Positions 1 through 6,334 of a stretch of 16,083 nt of DNA are shown piece after piece. This stretch comes from DUSC01 sp964371125. Lineage in GTDB: Bacteria; Pseudomonadota; Alphaproteobacteria; Rhizobiales; Rhizobiaceae. The translations under genes and the position numbers were made by a program. A model generated the notes under the pieces. That model saw nothing but the letters and a program-made list of their open reading frames with translations, was not told the origin of the DNA and did not search any database. The stretch's first letter is position 1, and the number at the start of each line of letters is the position of its first letter. The stretch covers positions 1 to 16,083 of the forward strand of contig CAYJMY010000113.1 in the NCBI GenBank assembly GCA_964371125.1, in the 5' to 3' direction.

Positions 1-646
1 GCTTCCACCTCAGGAAATTGGCGATGAGAGCCAGGCCGAGCGCCTGGCTCTTCTCGGGATGGAACTGCGTGCCGGCAACGTTGCCGCGCGCCACCGCGGC
101 GGTGACCGGTCCGCCATAGTCGGTCACGGCCAGCACGTCCTCCGGCTTCGTCACGGCGAGGTGATAGGAATGGACAAAATAGGCGTGCAGGCCGTCGTCA
201 CCGGTGACGATGCCGGCGAACAGCGGGTGGTCGCGCCTGAGTTCGATCGTGTTCCAGCCGATCTGCGGGATCTTCAGCGCCGGGTCGGACGGCTGGATCT
301 CCCTGACGTCGCCGGCGATCCAGCCGAAACCGCGGGTGACGGTCTTCTCCAGCCCGCGTTCGGACATCAGCTGCATGCCGACGCAGATGCCGAGGAAGGG
401 CCGGCCCTTCTCCGTCGCGACTTCCTCGACCGCCTCCCACATGCCGTCGACGGCATGCAGGCCCGCGGCGCAGTCGGCATAGGCGCCGACGCCGGGAAGC
501 ACGATACGGTCGGCCGTCCGCACCCGCTCGGCATCGGCGGTCAGGTCGATCTCGGCGGCGATGCCGGCCTCGCGCGCGGCGCGCTCGAAGGCCTTGGTCG
601 CCGAGCGGAGGTTGCCCGAGCCGTAGTCGATGATGGCGACCCGCAT
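1..646 (-). CDS. hisH: Imidazole glycerol phosphate synthase glutaminase subunit HisH (3' end cut by window)
   Basis: This is the glutamine amidotransferase subunit that feeds ammonia to HisF in the fifth step of histidine synthesis; it is cytoplasmic. 215 codons are visible. The N-terminus MRVAIIDYGSGNLRS is typical of HisH. The class I amidotransferase nucleophile is Cys88 in GICVGMQ, and the His196-x-Glu198 part of the triad is in TQFHPEKSQ. The reading frame is still open at base 1, but HisH proteins are usually about 210-216 residues, so the stop should lie just outside. The ATG begins 1 nt after the TGA of the DUF2628 gene (TGACATG), so the two are probably translationally coupled. The pair with HisF is expected further left but is not in the window. 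Identity is nearly certain. Confidence 0.96.
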   Translation of the reverse strand, partial: MRVAIIDYGSGNLRSATKAFERAAREAGIAAEIDLTADAERVRTADRIVLPGVGAYADCAAGLHAVDGMWEAVEEVATEKGRPFLGICVGMQLMSERGLEKTVTRGFGWIAGDVREIQPSDPALKIPQIGWNTIELRRDHPLFAGIVTGDDGLHAYFVHSYHLAVTKPEDVLAVTDYGGPVTAAVARGNVAGTQFHPEKSQALGLALIANFLRWK

Positions 647-647
647 G

Positions 648-1121
648 TCAGCGCGTTCCCGGATAGGCGAGCAGGCCGAGCGCCGGGCCCGCGGCGGCTG
701 GCCTGGGCAAGGCCGGGGCTGTCCCGGCCGCCATCGGTACGATCGCAGCGCCGCCGCCGAGCCGCAGGCCGGTAAAGTAGCGCAGTTCCGCATCGCCGAG
801 CGAATCCGCCTCGACTACGCCTCGATCAACATAGCCGCGCCGGCGCAGCGCCGCGATCCGCAGCGCCGATCCTTCAAGGCCGACATAGATCGAGACCAGG
901 ATCGACATAAGCGGCGCCGCCGCGGTGAAGTACGCGCCGGAGCTTTCGGCCGCGGCAAGCAGCAGGGCCGCGCCGATCGCCAGCACCCCCTCGATCCAGA
1001 GCCGTTGCCACAACAACCAGACGAACGGGACAAGGAATCCGATCACGGCGAAACCGTCGCGGACGAAAACCGCGCCGTCGCGGCCCGCTTCCGGGCGCTC
1101 CATGACGACATAGGCAGCCAT
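648..1121 (-). CDS. DUF2628 family membrane protein in the his operon
   Basis: This is a 157-residue protein of unknown function resembling the DUF2628 family. A short hydrophilic N-terminus (MAAYVVMERPEAG) precedes about three hydrophobic segments at roughly residues 22-42, 44-60 and 68-85. An amphipathic, Gly/Ala/Pro-rich C-terminus follows. The ATG at 1121 is preferred over the longer reading frame starting at 1160: a GGGAGG Shine-Dalgarno sequence inside the end of hisB sits 5 nt before it, and the start lies 1 nt after the hisB TGA (TGAGATG). It is sandwiched between hisB and hisH with 1-nt gaps on both sides. I recall the same placement in other Rhizobiales. No catalytic motif is visible, so a role in histidine synthesis or transport cannot be inferred from the sequence. 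Confidence 0.85.
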   Translation of the reverse strand: MAAYVVMERPEAGRDGAVFVRDGFAVIGFLVPFVWLLWQRLWIEGVLAIGAALLLAAAESSGAYFTAAAPLMSILVSIYVGLEGSALRIAALRRRGYVDRGVVEADSLGDAELRYFTGLRLGGGAAIVPMAAGTAPALPRPAAAGPALGLLAYPGTR

Positions 1122-1122
1122 C

Positions 1123-1734
1123 TCAGCCTCCCAACGTACCCTTGGTCGAGGGGATCGCACCCGCTTGCCGGGGATCGGGTTCGATCGCCGTCCGCAGGGC
1201 GCGCGCGACCGCCTTGAAGCAGGTCTCGGCGATATGGTGGTTGTTGGCGCCGTACTGGTTGCGCACGTGGAGCGTGATGCCGGCGTTCTGCGCCAGGGCC
1301 TGGAAGAACTCGCGTACCAGTTCGGTGTCGAAGGTGCCGATCTTGGGCGCCGAGAACGGCACGTTCCAGACGAGGAACGGACGGCCGGACACGTCCACCG
1401 CAGCCGAGGTCAGCGTCTCGTCCATGGCGAGGTCGATCGATGCGTAGCGGCAGATGCCGCGCCGTTCGCCGAGCGCCTTCGAGATCGCCTGACCGAGCGC
1501 GATTCCGGTGTCCTCGACCGTGTGGTGGTCGTCGATGTGCAGGTCGCCCTTGGCCTTGGCGACGACGTCGATCAGGGAGTGGCGGGAGAGTTGCTCGAGC
1601 ATGTGGTCGAAGAAGCCGACACCCGTGGCGACATCGAAGCGCCCGGTTCCGTCGAGATCGACGGATACGGAAATCTCCGTCTCCTTGGTGCTGCGGCTCA
1701 CCGCCGCCACGCGACTGGACGATGCCGACGTCAT
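1123..1734 (-). CDS. hisB: Imidazoleglycerol-phosphate dehydratase HisB
   Basis: HisB dehydrates imidazole-glycerol phosphate to imidazole-acetol phosphate in histidine synthesis, using Mn ions. The protein has 203 residues, a typical length for the monofunctional enzyme (no phosphatase domain). It carries the paired metal-binding motifs: FFDHMLEQ at residues 41-48, HIDDHHTVED at 66-75 and NNHHIAETCFKA at 164-175. The C-terminus ends STKGTLGG, as in the family. The start is set at MTSASSSR (ATG at 1734), with GGAGA about 8 nt upstream. A longer frame reaches 1890, but its N-terminal 52 residues are Arg-rich and unlike the family. It is the first visible gene of a leftward his operon and diverges from hslV. 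Confidence 0.97.
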   Translation of the reverse strand: MTSASSSRVAAVSRSTKETEISVSVDLDGTGRFDVATGVGFFDHMLEQLSRHSLIDVVAKAKGDLHIDDHHTVEDTGIALGQAISKALGERRGICRYASIDLAMDETLTSAAVDVSGRPFLVWNVPFSAPKIGTFDTELVREFFQALAQNAGITLHVRNQYGANNHHIAETCFKAVARALRTAIEPDPRQAGAIPSTKGTLGG

Positions 1735-1827
1735 GTCCGTTCTCCGATGGGTTGCGCGAGGTCGCCGCCTTCTAACAGCATGGAAGAGGGAACGCCAGTT
1801 CGTCGGCCACAACAGCCGCCGCGCAAT

Positions 1828-1855
1828 TTGCATTCGGCCGGCGGCTGCATACATA
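1828..1855 (+). promoter_or_regulatory. Candidate sigma-70 type promoter for hslV
   Basis: In the 182-bp gap between the divergent genes hisB and hslV there is TTGCAT (1828-1833), 16 nt, then TACATA (1850-1855). Transcription would start about 55 nt before the hslV ATG. A second TTGCAT lies at 1859-1864. I did not find a convincing heat-shock (RpoH) promoter of the CTTGAA type here, which is what one might expect for hslVU. The match is moderate only. Confidence 0.3.
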
Positions 1856-1916
1856 GGGTTGCATACCCCTCGTGCCGCGCGCATTGCCATCGGGATCGCG
1901 CCTATCGGAGAAATCG

Positions 1917-2465
1917 ATGTCTAACGAAATCATCATGCACGGCACGACGATCGTGACCGTTCGCAAGGGCGGCAAGGTCGTAATCGCCGGCGACGGGCAG
2001 GTCAGCCTCGGCCAGACCGTCATGAAGGGCAACGCCCGCAAGGTCCGCCGCATCGGCAAGGGAAACGTCATCGCCGGATTCGCCGGAGCGACCGCCGACG
2101 CTTTCACCCTTCTCGAACGCCTGGAGACGAAGCTCGAGCAGTACCCCGACCAGCTGACCAGGGCCTGCGTCGAACTCGCCAAGGACTGGCGCACCGACCG
2201 CTACCTGCGCCGGCTGGAAGCGATGATGCTGGTCGCAGACAAGAACGTGTCGCTGGCCCTGACCGGAACCGGCGACGTGCTCGAACCCGAGTTCGGCGTC
2301 ATGGCGATCGGTTCCGGCGGCAACTACGCGCTCGCTGCCGCCCGCGCCCTGATCGATACCGACAAGGATGCGGAGGAGATCGCCCGGCGCGCCATGCAGA
2401 TCGCGGCCGACATCTGTGTCTACACCAACCACAGCGTCGTCGTGGAAGCGCTCGATGCAGCGTGA
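1917..2465 (+). CDS. hslV: ATP-dependent protease proteolytic subunit HslV
   Basis: HslV is the threonine peptidase core of the HslUV (ClpYQ) protease, a cytoplasmic proteasome-like dodecamer that degrades unfolded or regulatory proteins unfolded by HslU. The protein has 182 residues. Alignment by eye to E. coli HslV, whose mature form starts TTIVSVRR, puts the nucleophile at Thr10 in HGTTIVTVRKGG, so a nine-residue propeptide would be removed. GKVVIAGDGQ and GNVIAGFAGATADAFTL are further family signatures. The ATG at 1917 has GGAG at 1907-1910; the in-frame extension upstream to 1872 lacks family similarity. The 3' end overlaps the next gene by 11 nt. It heads a hslV-GNAT-hslU unit. Confidence 0.97.
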   Translation: MSNEIIMHGTTIVTVRKGGKVVIAGDGQVSLGQTVMKGNARKVRRIGKGNVIAGFAGATADAFTLLERLETKLEQYPDQLTRACVELAKDWRTDRYLRRLEAMMLVADKNVSLALTGTGDVLEPEFGVMAIGSGGNYALAAARALIDTDKDAEEIARRAMQIAADICVYTNHSVVVEALDAA

Positions 2466-2991
2466 TCCGCAACCGATCGGCTTCGTCCCTGTCGGCCCCG
2501 AACACTACCCGTTGCTGCAAGCGTGGCTCGACGCGCCGCACATGCGGGAATGGTGGGGTGACTCGGAGGACGAACTCGGCGTCATCCGCGACATGGTCGA
2601 GGGCCGCGACACGACGCGACCCTTCCTGATCGCGATGGACGGCGAACCGATCGGCTACATCCAGTGCTGGTTCATCGGCCACCATCAGAACGAAAAGTGG
2701 CTCGCCGATCACCCGTGGCTCGCCGAACTGCCGTCGGAGGCCGTCGGCGTCGACCTGTCCATCGGCGACCCGCAATGGCTGTCGCAAGGGATCGGATCGG
2801 CGGCGCTTGCCGCCTTCGTCCGGCGCCTACGCGAGGAAGGCCACGAGTCGATCGTCATCGACCCGGCTTCCGAGAACCACCGAGCCGTACGCGCCTACAC
2901 GAAGGCAGGCTTCCGTCCGATCCAGCATCTCCTGGGACGCACAGGAGACACGCTGATCATGCAATTCGACCCAGAGAACAACGAAAAATGA
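2455..2991 (+). CDS. GNAT family N-acetyltransferase (AAC(6')-like) between hslV and hslU
   Basis: This is a 178-residue acetyl-CoA-dependent N-acetyltransferase of the GNAT fold, in the branch that includes aminoglycoside 6'-N-acetyltransferases. The N-terminal MREWWGD (30-36), the central strand GEPIGYIQCW (63-72) and the acetyl-CoA loop SQGIGSAAL (110-118) following VDLSIGD are visible. The terminal part has the typical ENHRAVRAYTKAGF (140-153). The start at 2455 lies inside the hslV reading frame (11-nt overlap), and its TGA overlaps the hslU ATG (ATGA), so it should be co-translated with both protease subunits. I recall that this arrangement recurs in Rhizobiales. The substrate is unknown; a drug-resistance role is not implied by the sequence alone, and a protein or small-amine substrate is equally possible. 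Confidence 0.88.
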   Translation: MQRDPQPIGFVPVGPEHYPLLQAWLDAPHMREWWGDSEDELGVIRDMVEGRDTTRPFLIAMDGEPIGYIQCWFIGHHQNEKWLADHPWLAELPSEAVGVDLSIGDPQWLSQGIGSAALAAFVRRLREEGHESIVIDPASENHRAVRAYTKAGFRPIQHLLGRTGDTLIMQFDPENNEK

Positions 2992-4301
2992 CCACTTATT
3001 CTCCCCGCGAGATCGTCTCCGAACTCGACCGCTTCATCATCGGCCAGAAGGACGCCAAGCGCGCCGTCGCCGTCGCCTTGCGCAACCGATGGCGCCGCCA
3101 GCAGCTCGAAGGCCAGATGCGCGAAGAGGTGATGCCGAAGAACATCCTGATGATCGGACCCACCGGCGTCGGCAAGACCGAGATATCCCGCCGCCTGGCC
3201 AAGCTTGCCGGGGCACCGTTCATCAAGGTCGAGGCGACGAAGTTCACCGAGGTCGGCTATGTCGGCCGCGACGTCGAGCAGATCGTGCGCGACCTGGTCG
3301 AGGTCGCCATCGGCCTGGTGCGCGAGAAGATGCGCGAGGACGTCAAGGCGCGGGCCCATGTCAACGCCGAGGAGCGTGTCCTCGAGGCGCTGGTCGGCAA
3401 GACCGCCAGCCCGGCGACCCGCGATTCGTTCCGCAAGAAGCTGCGCGACGGCGAACTCGACGACAAGGAGATCGAGGTCGAGGTCGCCGATTCCGGCGGC
3501 GGTGGCATGCCGGGATTCGAGATACCGGGCATGCCCGGCGGCAATATCGGCGTGCTCAACATCAACGACATGCTGTCGAAGGCGATGGGCGGCAAGCGCA
3601 CCAAGACGCGTAAGACGACGGTCCGCGAATCCTATCCGATCCTGGTCAACGACGAATCGGACAAGCTGCTCGACCAGGAAGAGGTGGTTCGCCGCGCCCT
3701 CGAGTCGACCGAGAACGACGGCATCGTGTTCCTCGACGAGATCGACAAGATCGCCTCGCGCGAAGGCGGTGTCGGCGCCGGCGTCAGCCGCGAGGGCGTG
3801 CAGCGCGACCTGCTGCCGCTGGTCGAGGGAACCACGGTCGCGACGAAGTATGGACCGGTCAAGACCGATCACGTTCTGTTCATCGCGTCCGGCGCCTTTC
3901 ACGTCGCCAAGCCGTCGGATCTGCTGCCCGAACTCCAGGGTCGGCTGCCGATCCGGGTGGAGCTCAGGCCGCTGGAGAAGGACGACTTCCGCCGCATCCT
4001 GACGGAGACCGAGGCCAGCCTGATCAAGCAGTACATCGCACTGCTGCTGACCGAAGGCGTGACGCTGGAGTTCACCGACGACGCCATCGATTCGCTGGCC
4101 GGCATCGCCGTCGACCTCAACGCCACCGTCGAGAACATCGGCGCGCGGCGCCTACAGACGGTCATGGAGCGCGTGCTCGACGAGATCTCCTTCGACGCGC
4201 CGGACCGCAACGGCACGACGGTGACGATCGATGCGGACTACGTTCGCCGCCATGTCGGCGATCTCGCCAAGAACACAGATTTGTCGCGATTCATCCTTTA
4301 G
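2988..4301 (+). CDS. hslU: ATP-dependent protease ATPase subunit HslU
   Basis: HslU is the AAA+ unfoldase ring of the HslUV protease; it unfolds substrates and threads them into HslV. The protein has 437 residues, close to the E. coli length. It carries Walker A GPTGVGKT (57-64), the pore loop GYVG (90-93), a substrate-gating I-domain at roughly 100-230 with a Gly/Met/Pro-rich stretch near 169-186, and Walker B IVFLDEID (246-253). The sensor-2 motif GARR is at 385-388. The C-terminal tail LSRFIL is the peptide that docks into HslV to activate it. The ATG at 2988 overlaps the stop of the acetyltransferase by 4 nt. The reading frame extends far upstream to 2664, but that part is a shadow of the acetyltransferase. 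Confidence 0.98.
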   Translation: MTTYSPREIVSELDRFIIGQKDAKRAVAVALRNRWRRQQLEGQMREEVMPKNILMIGPTGVGKTEISRRLAKLAGAPFIKVEATKFTEVGYVGRDVEQIVRDLVEVAIGLVREKMREDVKARAHVNAEERVLEALVGKTASPATRDSFRKKLRDGELDDKEIEVEVADSGGGGMPGFEIPGMPGGNIGVLNINDMLSKAMGGKRTKTRKTTVRESYPILVNDESDKLLDQEEVVRRALESTENDGIVFLDEIDKIASREGGVGAGVSREGVQRDLLPLVEGTTVATKYGPVKTDHVLFIASGAFHVAKPSDLLPELQGRLPIRVELRPLEKDDFRRILTETEASLIKQYIALLLTEGVTLEFTDDAIDSLAGIAVDLNATVENIGARRLQTVMERVLDEISFDAPDRNGTTVTIDADYVRRHVGDLAKNTDLSRFIL

Positions 4302-4310
4302 GAAGGTCCT

Positions 4311-4328
4311 GTCCCGGGGCGCCGGGAC
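4311..4328 (+). terminator. GC-rich hairpin after hslU
   Basis: A perfect 7-bp inverted repeat, GTCCCGG (4311-4317) and CCGGGAC (4322-4328) around a 4-nt loop, starts 9 nt after the hslU stop. No T-run follows, so it is not a textbook intrinsic terminator. It could mark the 3' end or stabilise the transcript. The rest of the 132-bp gap to the next gene holds nothing else I can identify. Confidence 0.4.
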
Positions 4329-4433
4329 GCAGGCGGCGTCGGGCGGGGGCCGAGGATGCCGTCTGGTCCTCGACTACCAGCATCGCGTTTCCTATCGTGC
4401 GCGACCGGTCCCTGCACCCGAAGGTAGTCCTGG

Positions 4434-5384
4434 ATGACGTTGCGCCTGCTCTTTTCGCTTCTGCTTCTTTCCATCGGAACCGCCGAAGCCGCGACGCTCG
4501 TGCCGCCGGGAAACCGCTACGAGGAACAGCCGGAAATCCCGGGTGCCTCAGCGTCGCGCACGCAGGCGCTGAAGACAACCTACGAGGCGAAGTACCGAAA
4601 GGTCTTCAAGCTGCTCGCCAGCGATCCGGAACTGCGCTCGAAGATCGTCGCCGTTTCCCGCGAATATGGCATCGACCCGATCCACATGGCCGGCGCCATC
4701 GTCGGCGAGCACACCTACAACGTCGACGCCTACGACCGCCTGCAGACCTATTACCTCAAAGCTGTGTCCTATCTCTCCAGCGGCTTCAGCTTCGCCTATG
4801 ACGGCGAGGACATCGACACCTTCATCCAGCGTCCCGAATTCGCCCAGTGCGGCGAAGGTGCCGGCAGCTACGCGGCCTGGACCTGTCGCGAAAACGTGTG
4901 GAACGCGAAATTCCGCGGCAAGACCGTCGGCGGCACCGCGTTTCCCAACAAGCGCTTCAGCCAGACCTTCTTCCAGCCCTTCTATGCCGGGCAGACCTTC
5001 GGCATTGGCCAGCTCAATCCGCTGACGGCGCTGCAGATGAGCGACCTCGTCCACAAGGTCTCCGGCCTGCCGAAGCTCACCCACCGCAAGCCGCAGGCGG
5101 TCTACCAGACCATCATGGACCCGGATCTGACGCTCCCCTACGTCGCCGCCACGCTGAAGAAGGCGATCGATTCCTACCGCAGCATCGCCGGTTTCGACAT
5201 CGCGCAGAATCCCGGCGTCACCGCGACGCTCTATAATGTCGGCGATCCCGAGGGCCGGGCGCGCGCATTGAAGAGAGAGAATGACGACCGCGTCGCCAAG
5301 GGCCTCGAGCCGCGCCTGCCGGAGGAGAATTATTACGGCTGGCTGGTGAACGACAAGCTCGCCGAACTGCGGAGCCTGTTCTAG
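4434..5384 (+). CDS. Secreted DUF1402 family protein with lytic-transglycosylase-like motifs
   Basis: This 316-residue protein has a clear signal peptide (MTLRLLFSLLLLSIGTAEA, predicted cut after residue 19), so it is exported to the periplasm. It resembles the DUF1402 family. The mature part shows three elements in the order found in SLT/goose-type lysozyme folds: a helix ending in Glu (AGAIVGEHTYN, Glu92), GQTFGIGQLNP (186-195, compare the SLT GxMQLMP motif), and TATLYNVGDPEG (263-273, compare AYNAG). Two cysteines (Cys139 and Cys151) could form a disulfide. AAGG lies 9 nt before the ATG. A role in cutting peptidoglycan is inference; the residues and their order are seen. It converges with the operon that contains MltA. 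Confidence 0.83.
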   Translation: MTLRLLFSLLLLSIGTAEAATLVPPGNRYEEQPEIPGASASRTQALKTTYEAKYRKVFKLLASDPELRSKIVAVSREYGIDPIHMAGAIVGEHTYNVDAYDRLQTYYLKAVSYLSSGFSFAYDGEDIDTFIQRPEFAQCGEGAGSYAAWTCRENVWNAKFRGKTVGGTAFPNKRFSQTFFQPFYAGQTFGIGQLNPLTALQMSDLVHKVSGLPKLTHRKPQAVYQTIMDPDLTLPYVAATLKKAIDSYRSIAGFDIAQNPGVTATLYNVGDPEGRARALKRENDDRVAKGLEPRLPEENYYGWLVNDKLAELRSLF

Positions 5385-5391
5385 AGCATTT
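5382..5391 (+). repeat. TAGAGCATTT motif at a gene end (possible copy of a Rhizobiales intergenic repeat)
   Basis: The DUF1402 stop codon is part of TAGAGCATTT. A related TAGAGCGCTTTT occurs just after hemJ at 15147. Similar AGAGCRTTT-type sequences are, from memory, scattered through intergenic regions in Mesorhizobium and relatives. Only two copies are seen here, and they share only about eight bases, so this is tentative. Confidence 0.25.
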
Positions 5392-5411
5392 CAAGTGAAT
5401 CTTGGATCGCC

Positions 5412-5448
5412 CTGCCGGGGTTTGCCCCTGCAGCGGCGTCAGCGCCGC
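5412..5448. terminator. Two tandem hairpins between convergent genes
   Basis: Between the DUF1402 stop (5384) and the end of the leftward XRE gene (5439) is a hairpin CTGC-C-GGGG / CCCC-T-GCAG with loop TTTG (5412-5433), with one mismatch. It is directly followed by GCGGCG / CGCCGC with loop TCAG (5433-5448), which contains the XRE stop codon. Neither has a T-run. Their place between converging genes suggests a shared, perhaps Rho-assisted, termination region. Confidence 0.4.
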
Positions 5449-5801
5449 GCGCTTTCCTCGATGATTGCCTCGAGCCGGGCGATGGTTCCCTCGTCCAGCC
5501 GGCCGATCTCGGCGGCCAGGCGATTGGCGAGGCGCGTCGCTTCCGGCGGCAGGCCCGACGTGTCGACGACGACGCGCGGGTCAGACGTCGCGGCGAGGCG
5601 CTGCAGGTCTTCGGCGTCGTCCCAAATGACGTTGAAGTAGCCGATGATCTTCTGCACCAGCGGCCAGGACGGGACGCCCCTGCGCCCGTGTTCCAGGGCC
5701 GAAAGATAGGCAGAGCTGACGCCGAGAGCCGCCGCCATCTCCTTCTGCGTCACTCCCTTGTCGCGTCGCAGGCGACGCAGGCGCGCGCCGAACGGCGTCA
5801 T
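5439..5801 (-). CDS. XRE family transcriptional regulator
   Basis: This is a 120-residue DNA-binding protein. The N-terminal half (about 5-60) is a Cro/CI-type helix-turn-helix domain, with LRRDKGVTQKEMAAALGVSS and AYLSALEHGRRGVPSW giving the two HTH helices (about 17-38). The C-terminal half (75-120) is helical with no recognised domain, possibly for dimerisation. It is the last gene of the leftward Tim44-mltA-smr-xre operon, and its ATG overlaps the Smr stop by 4 nt (ATGA). It may regulate its own operon, but I see no operator that I could assign. No toxin gene lies next to it, so an antitoxin role is not supported. Confidence 0.9.
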   Translation of the reverse strand: MTPFGARLRRLRRDKGVTQKEMAAALGVSSAYLSALEHGRRGVPSWPLVQKIIGYFNVIWDDAEDLQRLAATSDPRVVVDTSGLPPEATRLANRLAAEIGRLDEGTIARLEAIIEESARR

Positions 5802-6334
5802 CGGGAAGCTTCCCTACGCCGGAGCCGCACGTAGTACGCGCCGCCACCGCCGTGGTGCCGCGACGCCTCGTCGATGCCGCTCACAAGGTGGCGGAATGGT
5901 TGCGTCTTCAGCCATGACGGCAGCGACTTGCGCAAGACGCCGTCACCCCTCGACGAAGAACCCTTACCGGTGATGACCAGGACATAGCGGACGCCGCCGT
6001 CATGCGCGCGCTTGAGAAAGGACAGGAGAAGCGAATAGGCCTCTTCCTGGGTCATGCCGTGGAGATCGACCCGGCCTTCGATCGGCAGCCGGCCTTTGGA
6101 GAGCTTGTCGCGCGTCTGCACGTCGAACTTGTGCGCGACATGTTCCTTGCGCGGCTGGGCAGTGGTGAGTGGCGGCGCCGCTACGGGGAGCAACGCGGTC
6201 GCCGTTTGGGGCTTCGGCGCCGGCTTCGGCGCCTCCAGGACTCCGGAGGGCGACGACGGTTTTCGGAGCGGCTTGGCCGTCTTCGTCACCAGGCTCCAGA
6301 GGACGCGATCCTCTTCGCTGAGAATCTTGCTCAT
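5798..6334 (-). CDS. Smr (MutS2 C-terminal-like) domain protein
   Basis: This 178-residue protein has an N-terminal basic and Pro/Ala-rich low-complexity half (about 20-62) and a C-terminal Smr domain (about 87-173). Smr hallmarks are VDLHGMTQEEA (89-99, DLHG), VLVITGKG (118-125), GVLRKSLPSWL (132-142) and HGGGGAYYVRL (161-171). Smr domains act as nucleases on DNA or on RNA of stalled ribosomes in characterised proteins; the role of this stand-alone alphaproteobacterial type is not established. Its ATG overlaps the mltA stop by 4 nt, and its stop overlaps the XRE start by 4 nt. The order Tim44-MltA-Smr-XRE is, from memory, common in Rhizobiales. Confidence 0.93.
   Translation of the reverse strand: MSKILSEEDRVLWSLVTKTAKPLRKPSSPSGVLEAPKPAPKPQTATALLPVAAPPLTTAQPRKEHVAHKFDVQTRDKLSKGRLPIEGRVDLHGMTQEEAYSLLLSFLKRAHDGGVRYVLVITGKGSSSRGDGVLRKSLPSWLKTQPFRHLVSGIDEASRHHGGGGAYYVRLRRREASR

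Noticed and set aside
59..775. 238-codon open frame on the plus strand
   Set aside because: Antisense to hisH and the DUF2628 gene; composition of a shadow frame.
2455..2991. Acetyltransferase as an acquired aminoglycoside-resistance gene
   Set aside because: It is locked into the hslVU unit with matching base composition and no mobile-element remains; it looks like a core gene of unknown substrate.
2895..3902. 335-codon open frame on the minus strand
   Set aside because: Antisense to hslU. The product is rich in Asp, Leu and Arg in a way typical of a reverse frame in GC-rich DNA.
5439..6334. XRE plus Smr as a toxin-antitoxin pair
   Set aside because: Smr proteins are not known toxins of this type, both genes sit at the end of a four-gene operon, and no typical small toxin gene is present.
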